This document shows, piece after piece, positions 1-10,340 of a DNA stretch of 64,000 bases. The position numbers were made by a program, and so were the translations under genes. Under the pieces are notes generated by a model. The model was not told the DNA's origin. It searched no databases and was given only the letters and a program-made list of their open reading frames with translations. Each line of letters opens with the position of its first letter. Positions within the stretch are counted from its first letter, which is position 1. The DNA is from Chaetorhynchus papuensis (taxonomy: Eukaryota > Chordata > Aves > Passeriformes > Rhipiduridae). The stretch lies in NCBI GenBank assembly GCA_013396525.1, contig VWYX01001259.1, positions 146,318 to 210,317 on the forward strand, in the 5' to 3' direction.

Positions 1-892
1 CCAGCGAGGTAGCAAACAAATATCAGAGTGACATTGGGTTCAATAACAGAGAAAGGACACGATGAATAAACATTTCCAGCATCTTCCACAAGCAACCCAG
101 TTTTTCATTTATACTTAAAAGCTGCATGGTTGTGAGTTGTGGATGAAGTTGTTATTTAATTGCAAGTATAATTTATGCCTGAGCATGGGATGCTTAGGAC
201 TTAGGGATTTAATTTTTTTTTTATATTTAACTACTTGACGCATTTGACTTCTTCATATTGTGAAGCCATTTGATTTCAAATACACACCAAACTCTGAAAT
301 GTTTTGGTTCCTAACTTCATGTGAAAGATCATACAATTTTCAGAGTGAACCTGTTCAATTTCTTCACATCTTGGCTTGCTGATACACTTATATCTATGAT
401 ATTCAGTAAGCAGTGGCAAATTCTGAACATACTATTTTTTTGCACTGCTTACTAAAAGGGATTTATAAAAATCAGCATTTCACTACAGATTTTGGGTATT
501 CATAATCACTTCAACTTCTTAGTATAGAGTAAGAGTATATGTTTTCTTGGGTAAATGACACATACACTAACAATTAGCAAAAGCCCAAAAGGCATTTTGA
601 GGTTTTTCATTGGTAAAGAGGAACAGTGGTGAAAATCTCTCTGTACACGGCTCTCAGTGGTGTGTCAGAGCTGTCTTTTAGCACAGGCAGCAAGACTTTT
701 ACAATGATCATAGCAGTAACTAATAACTCCACTGCAGTATGTTTTTTATCTTTTTTACAGCACAAAGAAGAGTGAGGAAATTCTGCCACTAATCTCTAAA
801 ACCATTCAGCTCATCACCATGATTCCAACATTTGCAAGGGATGATGAATATTACTGTTTCTAAGACATGCTTTAGTAAGCATGGATTTCCAC
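1..892. other. Unique AT-rich non-coding stretch
   Basis: I see no recognisable gene or repeat here. The sequence is AT-rich with frequent stops in all frames. The short minus-strand open frame at 607-789 has no recognisable similarity and is treated as chance. Confidence 0.6.
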
Positions 893-1325
893 AGTGGACA
901 TGCCACAGTGTGTCCAGAGGAAGGTGACCAAGGTGAAAGGCCTTGAGGGCAAGACTTACAAGGAGCAGCTGAGGTCACTTGGCTTATTCAACTTGGATAA
1001 GACTGAGAGGTAACGCCATCTCAGTCTACAACTTCCTGAAGGTTGGCAGCACAGAGGGAGATGCTGATCTCTCTGTGTGTAGTAGGACACGAGGAAATGG
1101 AATGAAGCTGCATCAGAAGTCCAGGATGGACATCAGGAAAAGCGTCTTCACTGAGGGGGTGACTGGATACTGGAACAGGCTCTCCAGAGAAGGGTCATGA
1201 CACCAAGCCTGTCAGAGTCCAAGGAGCATCTGGACAATGAATTTAGTCCTGAGAGGAGCAGGGAGATGGATTCAATGATCTCCCTTATGTGTCACTTTCA
1301 GCTTGAAATGCTGCATTCAGTGATG
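893..1325 (+). mobile_element. CR1 LINE, 5'-truncated 3' end
   Basis: This is a fragment of a CR1 non-LTR retrotransposon covering the end of ORF2 and the 3' untranslated region. It contains the ordered CR1 landmarks: a 'gtgtccagaggaaggtgacca' type block near 910, 'aaggagcagctgaggtcact' near 960, 'aggacacgaggaaatgg' near 1084, 'atggacatcaggaaaagc' near 1126, a 'ctggaacaggctctccagag' block near 1170, and 'gaggagcagggagatggatt' near 1252. The final octamer-like tail is decayed into a TTCAG-rich end near 1300-1325. The 73-codon open frame at 979-1200 is only a readable stretch of this element. Many substitutions relative to the remembered consensus suggest an old copy. Confidence 0.88.
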
Positions 1326-3097
1326 TTTTGCTAAAATATCACTGTTCAGAAAGAAAGCTCATTGGTGAAGACAAAAGTAATTTTCCAACTGACTACAGCA
1401 AAGTTATATTTGCTCTATCTGCAGGCTATCAAAACATATTCACAAGGACTTCAAGACTGAAGAACACCTATTTTGACTTGAATCATCTACATGATTTCGT
1501 ATACCAGACTAATTTAATCAACCCCATTATCTGCACACGTGTAAGTCCTCCATAAAAGTATTTTAACTCTCTCACATCACACTGTACAATCCTGTAGAAC
1601 TTGAGCATGTATTGTTCCTGAGATGACATTCCTTGTGAAACCTCTTTGTAGCTACAGTAATATGCAGGAAGTTAAAATCTTTTGCAAAGCAGCAATATTG
1701 CTTAAAAATGAAGATGGTAGTTTGTTTCAATTGTAAACTGGTCTTATATAACAAGAAATAATCATTTTCAGTTTCCAGAGAAGGACACCTTTGATGCACA
1801 CTAAACATACTGCTGAGACACTTCTACTAGTTCAGACTGCCTTTGCAGCACGTTACATTGGAGTTGCAGGTTATTAAAGTAACACAGCAGGGTAAAAATC
1901 CAATGCTGACTTGACACAGACTTGCTAAGAGCAGTTCTTAAAGGAATTCTAACAGGTCTCAGACTCTGCTATTTAGAATATGTTTTAGAGAACTTCACCT
2001 CCACACAGAGTATCAAATGTTCTTACTTATATTTTGAATATGTGTTTGCATTGAAAAGGAGATCGTCTAAAGGCATAGTCTGGAATCTTCTCTATCTGCA
2101 ATAAAGATGTAGGATAAAAAAAAAAGGTTGTCAATAATTCAGAACCTTTGATGCCGGTCTGTATATTCCTATTTAAAGTGGAGAAGACCTGCGTATCTTT
2201 TGAGATCCATGTGATATTTAGTTACACTCTTTAGTGTCAAGCACCTATAAAAGAAGAAAAAAAGGAACAACTTTCCTTTACAAATCAAGTATTGCAAAAG
2301 ATTTCTCAGTTTGTGGAAATGGATGGCTGCAAATGCAGCAGTTTTTGAAACCTGATACAATCCTTTAACCTCATCAGGAACACTCAATGTGTTCCTTACT
2401 GTCAAAGAACTAAATTTTAAGCCATTTGAATACAGTATCTCTCAGTTAAAATGGTGCTAAAATTTCTATAACACATAACTACTATTAGATTGACTGTCAG
2501 TTCTGTGAATGAACCTCTTTTTCAAACAGGACTTTTCCTTTAACACTGTTATTTTTATTAGCAGAATTCAGGTTTTGCTGATAAAACAGCATTCAGTGTT
2601 TTTAAAATTATTTGCCATCTGCACGAGCCTAGCAGAAAATCAGTTTTGTTTAGGGCATGAGGATCACTGTGCACAATTATGCAATCCAGCAAGTGTTCAG
2701 TAGGAAATAGAAGTCATATTTACTTGCCTTTTACCTTAGGAAGTTTGTTCTTCAGACACTCTCTGGATTGAATCTAAGTTTAGTACATTGCAAACCTCTA
2801 AAGCATTTTGTCTAAATAAATTTATGTCAGTATAGAGACTGCTGGGCCAGTTTCCAGGACTAACTTGACAGAATGAGAATGAACTCCTAAGACAAAAAAA
2901 ATATTTAGAATACACACTGTATTAGTGCATACACACTGTGTTTGGGAATGCTTATTTCCACACAACAACACTCTCTCATCCACATCATATAGCTGCTGAT
3001 CAAACTGTGTGATAACAATACCTTCGGTTTTTCTAATGCTGGTTACACCAGTATTTTATGCTGGTGTTTACCAAGAACATTTTGGTTTCTTGCAGAG
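1326..3097. other. Unique AT-rich non-coding stretch
   Basis: No gene or repeat family is recognised. Open frames of 60-78 codons at 1328-1555, 1572-1808, 1922-2104, 2169-2405 and 2509-2703 show no known domain and are in the size range expected by chance in about 36% GC DNA. Confidence 0.55.
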
Positions 3098-3203
3098 TTT
3101 TTGGGTTTTTTTTTCCCCTTTTCCCTTTATTTTGATTTTTTGGGGTTTTTCCCTGTCCTATGAGTTTTGGGGGTGGTGATTTTTTTTTTTTCTTTTTTTA
3201 GTA
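3098..3203. repeat. T-rich low-complexity tract
   Basis: Long T runs are interrupted by G and C clusters, ending in a polypyrimidine run plus TTTAG. It superficially resembles a splice acceptor, but no coding exon follows. It lies just upstream of the CR1 reverse-transcriptase fragment. Confidence 0.8.
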
Positions 3204-3274
3204 CAATATTCATTAAGTGGGATCTGTACGTTTGAACTGTTCTTGCTTTATCCTGTTTTAGGAACATTGCTTCC

Positions 3275-3405
3275 ATTTCAGTTATAGCTTTCTCATGGAC
3301 AATGTGTACTCTTTGCTGGGTTAGAAACTGGCTGAGTGATCGAGCCCAGAGAGGAGTTGTGAATGGAGTTACATCCTGCTGCCAGCTGGTCACAAGCGGT
3401 TGGGA
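3275..3405 (+). mobile_element. CR1 ORF2 reverse-transcriptase fragment
   Basis: Translation from 3302 gives 'WVRNWLSDRAQRGVVNGVTS' followed by 'CCQLVTSG'. This matches the conserved CR1 RT stretch just upstream of the 'VPQGSVLGP' block (typical pattern NWL-x(2)-R-x-QRVVVNG-x-S…VTSGVPQG). Similarity stops abruptly after 'TSG' near 3405, before the PQG motif, so this is a truncated internal piece with no catalytic FADD box. There is no CR1 3' tail nearby, which is unusual because CR1 insertions normally keep the 3' end. A later deletion or rearrangement is the likely reason. Confidence 0.78.
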
Positions 3406-5940
3406 GACTGGCGGAAATTATTACTGGCTCAAAAGAACTGAAATGGAAGCTCAAGGAAAGGAAAGAAAACCAAATAGTTTTCTATGAGCTGATTTCAAAT
3501 TACCTTAGCTATCAAACTTCTAAGTCGGTATGCAATATCTTCCTTCTCTGCAGCAAATGGTGTTTGGTTGACTCAATTCTACGTATGTCAGCAAATTTTA
3601 TCACATTTAGCAGGAAAAATAGCTTTACATACAAAATTATTTTATGCAGTGAATGGACTATATTGTTTTAGCATCTGACCAAAGAAACATGTAACTCTAA
3701 ACATTCTGCTGCAAGGCAATGTGGACTCAGTACACATTTGGTGCCTCGGGTCTTTCTTTCTTATCACTATGCAGTTTTCACACACCCTGACCCAAGAATT
3801 AAAAATGAAATTATGGACTCACCATTTCTTTTCAGTGTAGCAAGACCATCTAATCACTCTTGTTGTGTAAACAAGTAATGTTCTAAAACATTAAAAATAC
3901 TACAGAGAAAAACTGCAGTACTCATACTAACCACCAAGGTCAACAATTTTAAACAGATCATTCATTTTTTATTTACATAGATCATTTGAGATATCTTTCA
4001 TATTTTCAGCCAAAAAAAAAAAAATCTTCAATATGATATCTACAGATTGCTTATAAGAGCTGCCAGGACAAAATGATGACAGGTCTAAGAAGGCTGCAAA
4101 GCCATACAGATCCATCCCATCAACAAGAAATTAATGTTAAAATTTTCTTAGCTACTTCCTCTGCAAAGGTGACTCTTAGTTCAGAAACCTGCTTCACAGG
4201 CCATGACCTCTTCCCTGACATGCAATTTTACTAGGTTCAATGTAGGCCTATGCAGAAAACTGCTCCATAATATAGGTTTTATTTTTTTGAGAAAATGTCT
4301 GTAGCAAAAGTGAAGAGCACAGTCTCACAGCTTGTACACATATACACACACAAAAGTTAAGTTCTAAATTTCATGATTTGTGTAAGAAAAATTCCCAAAA
4401 TAGGCTTTCCAGTCTCCATAATTTATGAAATTCTATTTACTGTCTCTTTAGTTTACATCATTTTTTATAACTCTTTTTAGGACTACAAGTGAATAAGTAG
4501 ATCTGGGATTATTTTGTTGTTCCTGTGAATGTTATTCACATTATGTGAGGCATTCTAATATATGTGACTGCATTTGCAAGTGGAGGGAGCAGGAGAGACA
4601 ACACATTTGAATACAAAATCAACAGCTGAAATGTAGTCTAAAAATAAAAGAGGGACAGATGGGGGCTCCTAAGAAAGAAATCCTGGTAAAACTTCATAGA
4701 TTTTTGTAGCTATTTTTGTCAGAGATTAAATAGCTCTTCGCTTTTTAACTTTCAATGAGTTTATATTACATCTTCATGCTACCAGAATAATATGCACAGT
4801 CAACAGAAAAGCTTATTTGCATGTCTACTTGTGCTGCACAGCAAATTTTTTAGTACTCAGCAATAAAACTCAGATACTGAAGATTTGTATGTGGGGAGAT
4901 GTCTCTGAAGGGTTTTCACAATTGCAATCTATATATGAAGACATGAAAATACATAATAAAATTACTTCAGTGAATTCAAAATAAAGGCAAATTCCTATAC
5001 TCAGTAAAATCAGATGTCATCAGGTTAAAACAAAATAATAAGAACTTATTTCTCATAATAATTAAGAGCCAGCCAAATATTTAAAATGTAATTAAGTAAA
5101 AATTAGCCCCAAAGCCTAATATCTCAGCAAAGACATAGTCTCAAAAAAAAATCCCAAACAGACACAAGAAAAATAAAAAAATCCTAAACAGAAAGTCAAA
5201 AAGAAACATCAGTTTTATAAAATTAAGATCTTTCCGCTATGTAAATATTTAAGTGTTCCTATTATGTTGAACATACTTGCACTCCCCTAAAGAAATAAAT
5301 TTTGCACTTGAAAATCGAAATGACCCTTGCTCAAGCACTACAATTGATTAAAGACATAGATTACTATCAGTCTGCACCAAATTAATTTATTTGTAGAATG
5401 AAACTATTAGAAACCAGGAGTAACTTTCTCAGCAATTCTTTGAGTTGTGGACTTCAGTTAAACTTTCAGAATGTGAAAGCAAATCATTATTCTGGTTCTG
5501 TTTCTGAGCAATTTTTACAGGATTGCTTTGTACAGAGGCTAAGTGGGAGCAGTTAACTGAAGACTAGCAGTTTCCTAAAAATATTAATTTTTATATTTAT
5601 ATTTAATATAAACATATGACTTGTATTTCTATGTGTGTAGGAAGTAATAAAGTCAAGGGGAAAACATCAAAAAACAAAGAAAACTTCTGGACTGAAACTA
5701 AAATGTCAGTTACTGAGGAAAATTAAAAAAAAAAGGGACAGTAGATGTGAATGAAAAATTGAACTGAGAATCACTTGTAGAATCAAAAATATGTCTATTA
5801 AAAAAAAAAAAATCCACAAAACCAAGAGCAATAAAAATAAGCAAACAAAACCAGGAAAAAAAGATAATCCTTTCTTGTCAAAAGTGGTGAAAATATGGAA
5901 AATATTTATTTTTATTATATTCCAGTACCTAAAAAAATCC
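3406..5940. other. Unique AT-rich non-coding stretch with A-rich tracts
   Basis: No gene is seen. Several A-rich low-complexity segments occur (about 5140-5215, 5640-5735 and 5798-5865). The 102-codon frame at 3363-3671 overlaps the CR1 fragment and runs into unique DNA without recognisable similarity, so I treat it as chance. Confidence 0.55.
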
Positions 5941-6071
5941 CTATGGAGGGGCAGCTGGGAGGTCGAGCAGAAAGTTCTGCAGAGTTGGTAAGCAACATGG
6001 ACCTCCTGACCTTAGTGGGCCACAAGCCCTGGCAACAGCAAACAAGAATTTGAAGGAGGAAGTAGAAGGAA
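5941..6071 (+). mobile_element. ERV internal 3' remnant ending in a polypurine tract
   Basis: About 130 bp directly upstream of an LTR. Positions 6052-6071 form a 20-base tract of purines with a single T, abutting the LTR's TG start. That is the arrangement expected of the polypurine tract used to prime plus-strand DNA synthesis in retroviruses. The rest (about 5941-6051) is GC-richer than the flanks and has no readable gag, pol or env domain. The 5' border is approximate. Confidence 0.65.
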
Positions 6072-6317
6072 TGTTATGTATTACATTGTGTCTTATTTAA
6101 AGGAAGTCATGCAAGACGGTGGTTAAGCAATGTTGCTAGCAAACATGAATATTGCAGTTTTTACAAGGGTAGTGAAAAATTTTGCCCAAAGGCTGTAAGA
6201 GTATATAAACCATGCTGTAGAAACAATAAATCGGTTTTCGCTTGCACCAAGCAGAGTCCCATCTCTCAGTCGCCATCAATTCCAAATGGGAAGTTTGCAT
6301 CATACCAGACAGTAACA
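6072..6317 (+). mobile_element. ERV 3' LTR, short (about 246 bp)
   Basis: The LTR starts TGTTA and ends TAACA, a perfect 5-bp terminal inverted repeat. Inside is a promoter-like 'gtatataaacc' at about 6201, a polyadenylation signal AATAAA at about 6225-6230, and a GC-richer R/U5-like segment with 'cgcttgcaccaagcagagtc'. The order TATA, AATAAA, U5 fixes the orientation as plus. The compact size and module spacing suit an alpha/beta-retrovirus-like (ERVK-type) avian LTR, inferred from general form. No target-site duplication was found, consistent with this being the 3' LTR of a provirus whose 5' part is lost. The 60-codon minus-strand frame across it is an antisense artefact. Confidence 0.75.
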
Positions 6318-7189
6318 TTTTAACATTACTGCTAGTGAATATTTATGCTAATTTTGGAAGATAGTAAGGGATTCACTGTTATTTGTAGCTGTAGACCTCT
6401 GACCCATTCAGCGCCTTTGTCCTTTTAGTCTTAAACTCCCATGCATAAAAATGTGAAATAATGTGTTCTGTAGTTGACACTCAGTATCTTAATTTCCACT
6501 GCTAAGTAAATTTCTTGCTGCCAAGTTGTAAACCATTGAAATATAGGGTTTGTAATATAAGTGCTGCTACAACCTTGAATATAACTGAGAAAATGGCACA
6601 ACTATAATTATGCTCTATGAGAATCATAATAATGTATTCTGAACTCATAATTTGGTCATTTATTTTCTATAATTGCATTTTTACTTTCTCATTAAATGAA
6701 CCTTTATAATTTTATAAACAGCATAGTCCTCTCTCTAAAACTTAGATTGGCTTCTCCTTTACTAGCCCTGAGTTTCTTAGCTGTACACACCCTCCTTGTC
6801 TCCCTCTATTATTTCTGCAGTGATTTGAGACTGTGTGATACAGAAGTGTAAGGACCAGAGTTGCAAGTATAGACTGCAACTCCTTTAAAGAGAATTTCTC
6901 GTGTACATGACCAAAGTGTCTAATATATTTCTAAAATAAAATAAAAAAAAAAAAGTCAAAGTCAAAACCTAATTCTAACAAAGATACAGAGGCCCAAACC
7001 AGGTGGGGGGTTTTTCTTCATTTAACTTCAGCCAACCAAAAGCAAAGCCTAAAGAAAAGCTAATTGTCACTTCTTTTTCTGAATCATCTCGTGACTAATG
7101 TGATTTCAGCATGATTAATCAACTTAGGCAACACTTATTTCTCTTTGCTGGAACCTGGAAAATGAGAAACTATATCAGGGAACTCTTAA
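6318..7189. other. Unique AT-rich non-coding stretch
   Basis: No gene or repeat is recognised. An A-rich run occurs at about 6936-6962. Confidence 0.55.
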
Positions 7190-7787
7190 GGAAACCTCCC
7201 AGTCTGACCATTCTCGAACCTCTCTGGGAGAGTCACACTCCCAAGGCCAGAGACTTTCACTGCTGGGACCAGAGCCCCTTCACAGCAGCAGCTCCAGTGA
7301 CCTGAGGGACCCCCTGCACGCCCCACTCAGACCCAGACAGACCAGGTTTCCTCACCAGTTCCATCCCAGGTTTCCCATCGCAGCCTCAGATGTCTCATTC
7401 CATGAAGCCATTTATTCACGGCGCAGTGACACAGAAACAGCTCGAGCTGGTGCTTCTGAGGAGGGACCCCCAACAAAGGAACCCCATGGCTTTCACACCC
7501 TCACAGACTGTCCACAAGTCTCACTCTTCCTCCTAGGGCCCTGCTCCTGCCCCTCTCCATGTCCATCCAACTCGCTGGCTGTCATCCCCTTTCATCTCCT
7601 TTATTATCTAAAAGGTCTGCCCATTCACCTGGCTGGCACCACCCATCTTCGTTCCCTTTGTTATCCCAAAGGTTGACAGTTTACAGCCTCTTGTCTCGGG
7701 CTCCCACCCAAGCTCAGTCTGCATCTCCATCTGCAGCTTTCCAGCCCACCTACCTAGACCAGATATATTCCTCAACAGCTGATAACA
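7190..7787 (-). mobile_element. LTR-like block (approximate borders)
   Basis: This is a GC-rich island in AT-rich surroundings. Read on the minus strand it begins TGTTATCAGCTGTTGAGG at 7787. It contains a purine-rich U3-like region, then a polyadenylation signal within 'gtgaataaatggcttcatgg' at about 7403-7422 (complement), and a further GC-rich U5-like part. Within the U3-like part, an 18-base motif occurs twice 57 bp apart (7598-7615 and 7655-7672, CCTTT…TTATC…AAAGG), like duplicated enhancer units. The 3' border is uncertain and could extend to about 7099. No target-site duplication was found. I cannot name the family. The 64- and 87-codon plus-strand frames here are chance frames in the repeat. 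Confidence 0.6.
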
Positions 7788-9252
7788 TTGGGAAGATTAC
7801 AGACTTTAGGATGATGTTCTAAAAAAGAGATACTTTTAGTCAAAATTCTGAGTTCTCTCATTAGTCTCACTTGTCTGTCTTGACTTTTGTATTTTGGCTT
7901 CTCAGGTGCAATAATGGATTTCAATTTGTGGTAACAGAAATATTTAGATAATTTAGTCTGACCTTCTGTTTAACTCAGACCATGAAATATCTTTCAGTTA
8001 CTTTTTCTTTTAATGACTGTGGAAATTTGTGCTATTCCATTATTATAAACAAAGAATTTTTGAGGGAAAAAAACCCCTTCAAAATCCTTCATTTTTATAT
8101 AACAGTCCTGATTCCAAACCTGATGAGGCAGCAAATATTCACAGTACTCCCCAATTAACTCAGAAGAAATGAAATAAATAAAAAGTAAAAACAAACAAAC
8201 AAAACAGAAAAACAATCATTTATTTGGGCTGGTTTTTTTATATCAGTATCCACAACCCCTTTTTTTTTTTTCCTAGAATAAAGAAACACCAATTCGAGAC
8301 TTAAACAGTCATGCTTCAGTTGGTCCCCAAAAGATGCTCATCTCATGCTACATACAACCCTTTTCCTTTGACAATAACTTTGACTTTAGTTGTTCCCCGT
8401 ACTGTGGAACTGTGAATGCACAGTTCGCAATACTCTAGATCTGTGAAACACATCTTTGTGCCACAACTGCTGTTTGCAAAACTGTATTACATATCTGATT
8501 AACAAAATAAGTCAGGATAAAAGGACCTGTGAATAACAGTCCTGCACAAGAAAATAGGAGCTATTTCTCTGAGAAAAAGTTTATTACAGACTTAGAGGAG
8601 TTGAAACAGTGACAGAACAAAATGTATGTGTAGGTCTCAATTTTCTTAATGCTTGAAGTCTATAGAAACTTTGAAATATATTTGCAAGTTTCCTCCATTT
8701 ATGCAAGTGCTGTTGTATATATTCCCAACAATTACACCAAAAGGCATGGTGTATTACTCAACAGATCTACAGATTGATCTGAAAAGGTCTAAATTATAGT
8801 CTTCACTCTTCATCATGCTTTTAAAGAAATTCATTCTCTATTCTGTCAAGGTGATTTTTTAAATTGTCAGTAGATTAAGAATGCCAGTCTCTTTTAAATA
8901 CACTCCCACATTCATCCGGAACACAGACTGAATATTTTAAAGCTTTTAAAGCTGTAATGCAATGAACCGAAATAAGTATAATCTGAAATTTGTCTTCAAA
9001 TGTTTTCTCTTCCACTGTTTTCTAATAGAATAATTATAGTGCAGTCTCAGATTTTATTCTCTGACCTCAAGTAACTGTCATTCTAAAACATGAGCAATCT
9101 ACATGAGAAATTAAAACAACAAACCACATACACATACAGAAACAACACACAAAAATACCCAGCTTAGCAATGAAACAACAAACCCTTGAACTCATTTCAA
9201 ACACCCCACAAAATCCATGGAAGGCTGACTGAAAGAGATACCCAAAAAATAT
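7788..9252. other. Unique AT-rich non-coding stretch
   Basis: No gene is seen. There is a short (AAAC)n run at about 8187-8210 and a T-run followed by CCTAG at 8260-8275 that resembles a splice acceptor but has no supported exon after it. Confidence 0.55.
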
Positions 9253-9480
9253 CTACAAATTTCTGATAGGTAGGAGTAAAGGACATAGGGCCAGATTCTT
9301 CTCAGTCACACCCAGTGACATTGCAAGAGTAAATGAGCATAAATTCAAGAAAATTCCAGTCAACCATAACAAAAAAGCTGTGATAGTGGTCAAACATTGA
9401 AACAGGTTGCTGAGAGAGGTAGTATCATCTCCACCCTTGGAGGTAATCAAAACCCACCTGAATATGATCCTGCATTGAGT
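9253..9480 (+). mobile_element. Old CR1 LINE 3' fragment
   Basis: Diverged CR1 landmarks appear in order: 'ggccagattcttctcagtca' at 9290, a degenerate 'gacaagag' block near 9315, 'ttgaaacaggttgctgagag' at 9398, and 'cacccttggaggtaatcaaa' at 9432. The level of substitution is much higher than in the 16.1 kb copy, suggesting an ancient insertion. The terminal octamers are not recognisable. Confidence 0.75.
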
Positions 9481-10280
9481 AGGAGGCCTTCAGAAATGTG
9501 CTGAAATACTTGTATGATAATAATTATCTTGAAAGGCCATTCATCATTTAATTAATTTCAGTTCAATAGCCTGTGACCTTGCTTATCACCCTACCCTTTA
9601 CTCCCTCTGAGGATAGAAAGAAATACCTGAGAACAAGTCTATCAAGTACGCTTAAGTCTCTTTGAAAAAACAACATGACATTAGTGGACTCAAAGGGGTG
9701 ACGGGAAGATCAATTTTTGCTGAGGTTGTCCAATCAGTCATATACAACTGCATTAACATTGCTCCAGTGTTCCCTTTGTCTTTACAGTCACCCTATGCAC
9801 TGACTATGAATGTGGGAAAAGACTGACCCAGAGGCAAGAGGAGATCAGGAATAGCACGGTACTTCATCTGGAAGAAGGAGAAGAGGCAGCAGTGGCTGTT
9901 TATTCTGATGCAGAGACATGTAGTTTATATTGATTAAGTCAGGGAAGCCAAGACTCTGTGACCTTTTAAGGCTGAACAGCAGGTATCTTTCACAGTGAAA
10001 ATGACAGCAGGAACATTGTAAACACATTCTTTAATGTTGTACATTAAAGTCCCCAAAAAGCTTATTTAGTATTAGTTAAATATGAAAGTGGATTTGTATT
10101 ATTTACAAATATAATCAATCTTTTATTATCTAATATTTGGTGATTTTAAAACAAATAAATAAAAATATTGGTTTTTCATTTTCTTACCAAAATCTGAAGT
10201 CACACAACATAGTTACTTGTGTCTGATGGGTACCTCTAATCAAACGTAAGAAATCTGAAGTAAAAGTCTGTTAGCAGTTT
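9481..10280. other. Unique AT-rich non-coding stretch
   Basis: No gene or repeat is recognised. Stops are frequent in all frames. Confidence 0.55.
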
Positions 10281-10340
10281 TAAAATCAGCTAATTCTTAT
10301 TAAAATCAGCTAATTCTTATTAAAATCAGCTAATTCTTAT
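10281..10340. repeat. Perfect 3 x 20 bp tandem repeat
   Basis: Three identical copies of TAAAATCAGCTAATTCTTAT lie end to end at 10281-10300, 10301-10320 and 10321-10340, and the following TTAA begins a decayed fourth. Lack of any mismatch implies a recent expansion. Each unit carries an AGCTAATT core. Confidence 0.97.

Noticed and set aside
8255..8290. Polypyrimidine tract followed by CCTAG, like a splice acceptor
   Set aside because: No coding frame or donor follows; such tracts are common in AT-rich introns and deserts.
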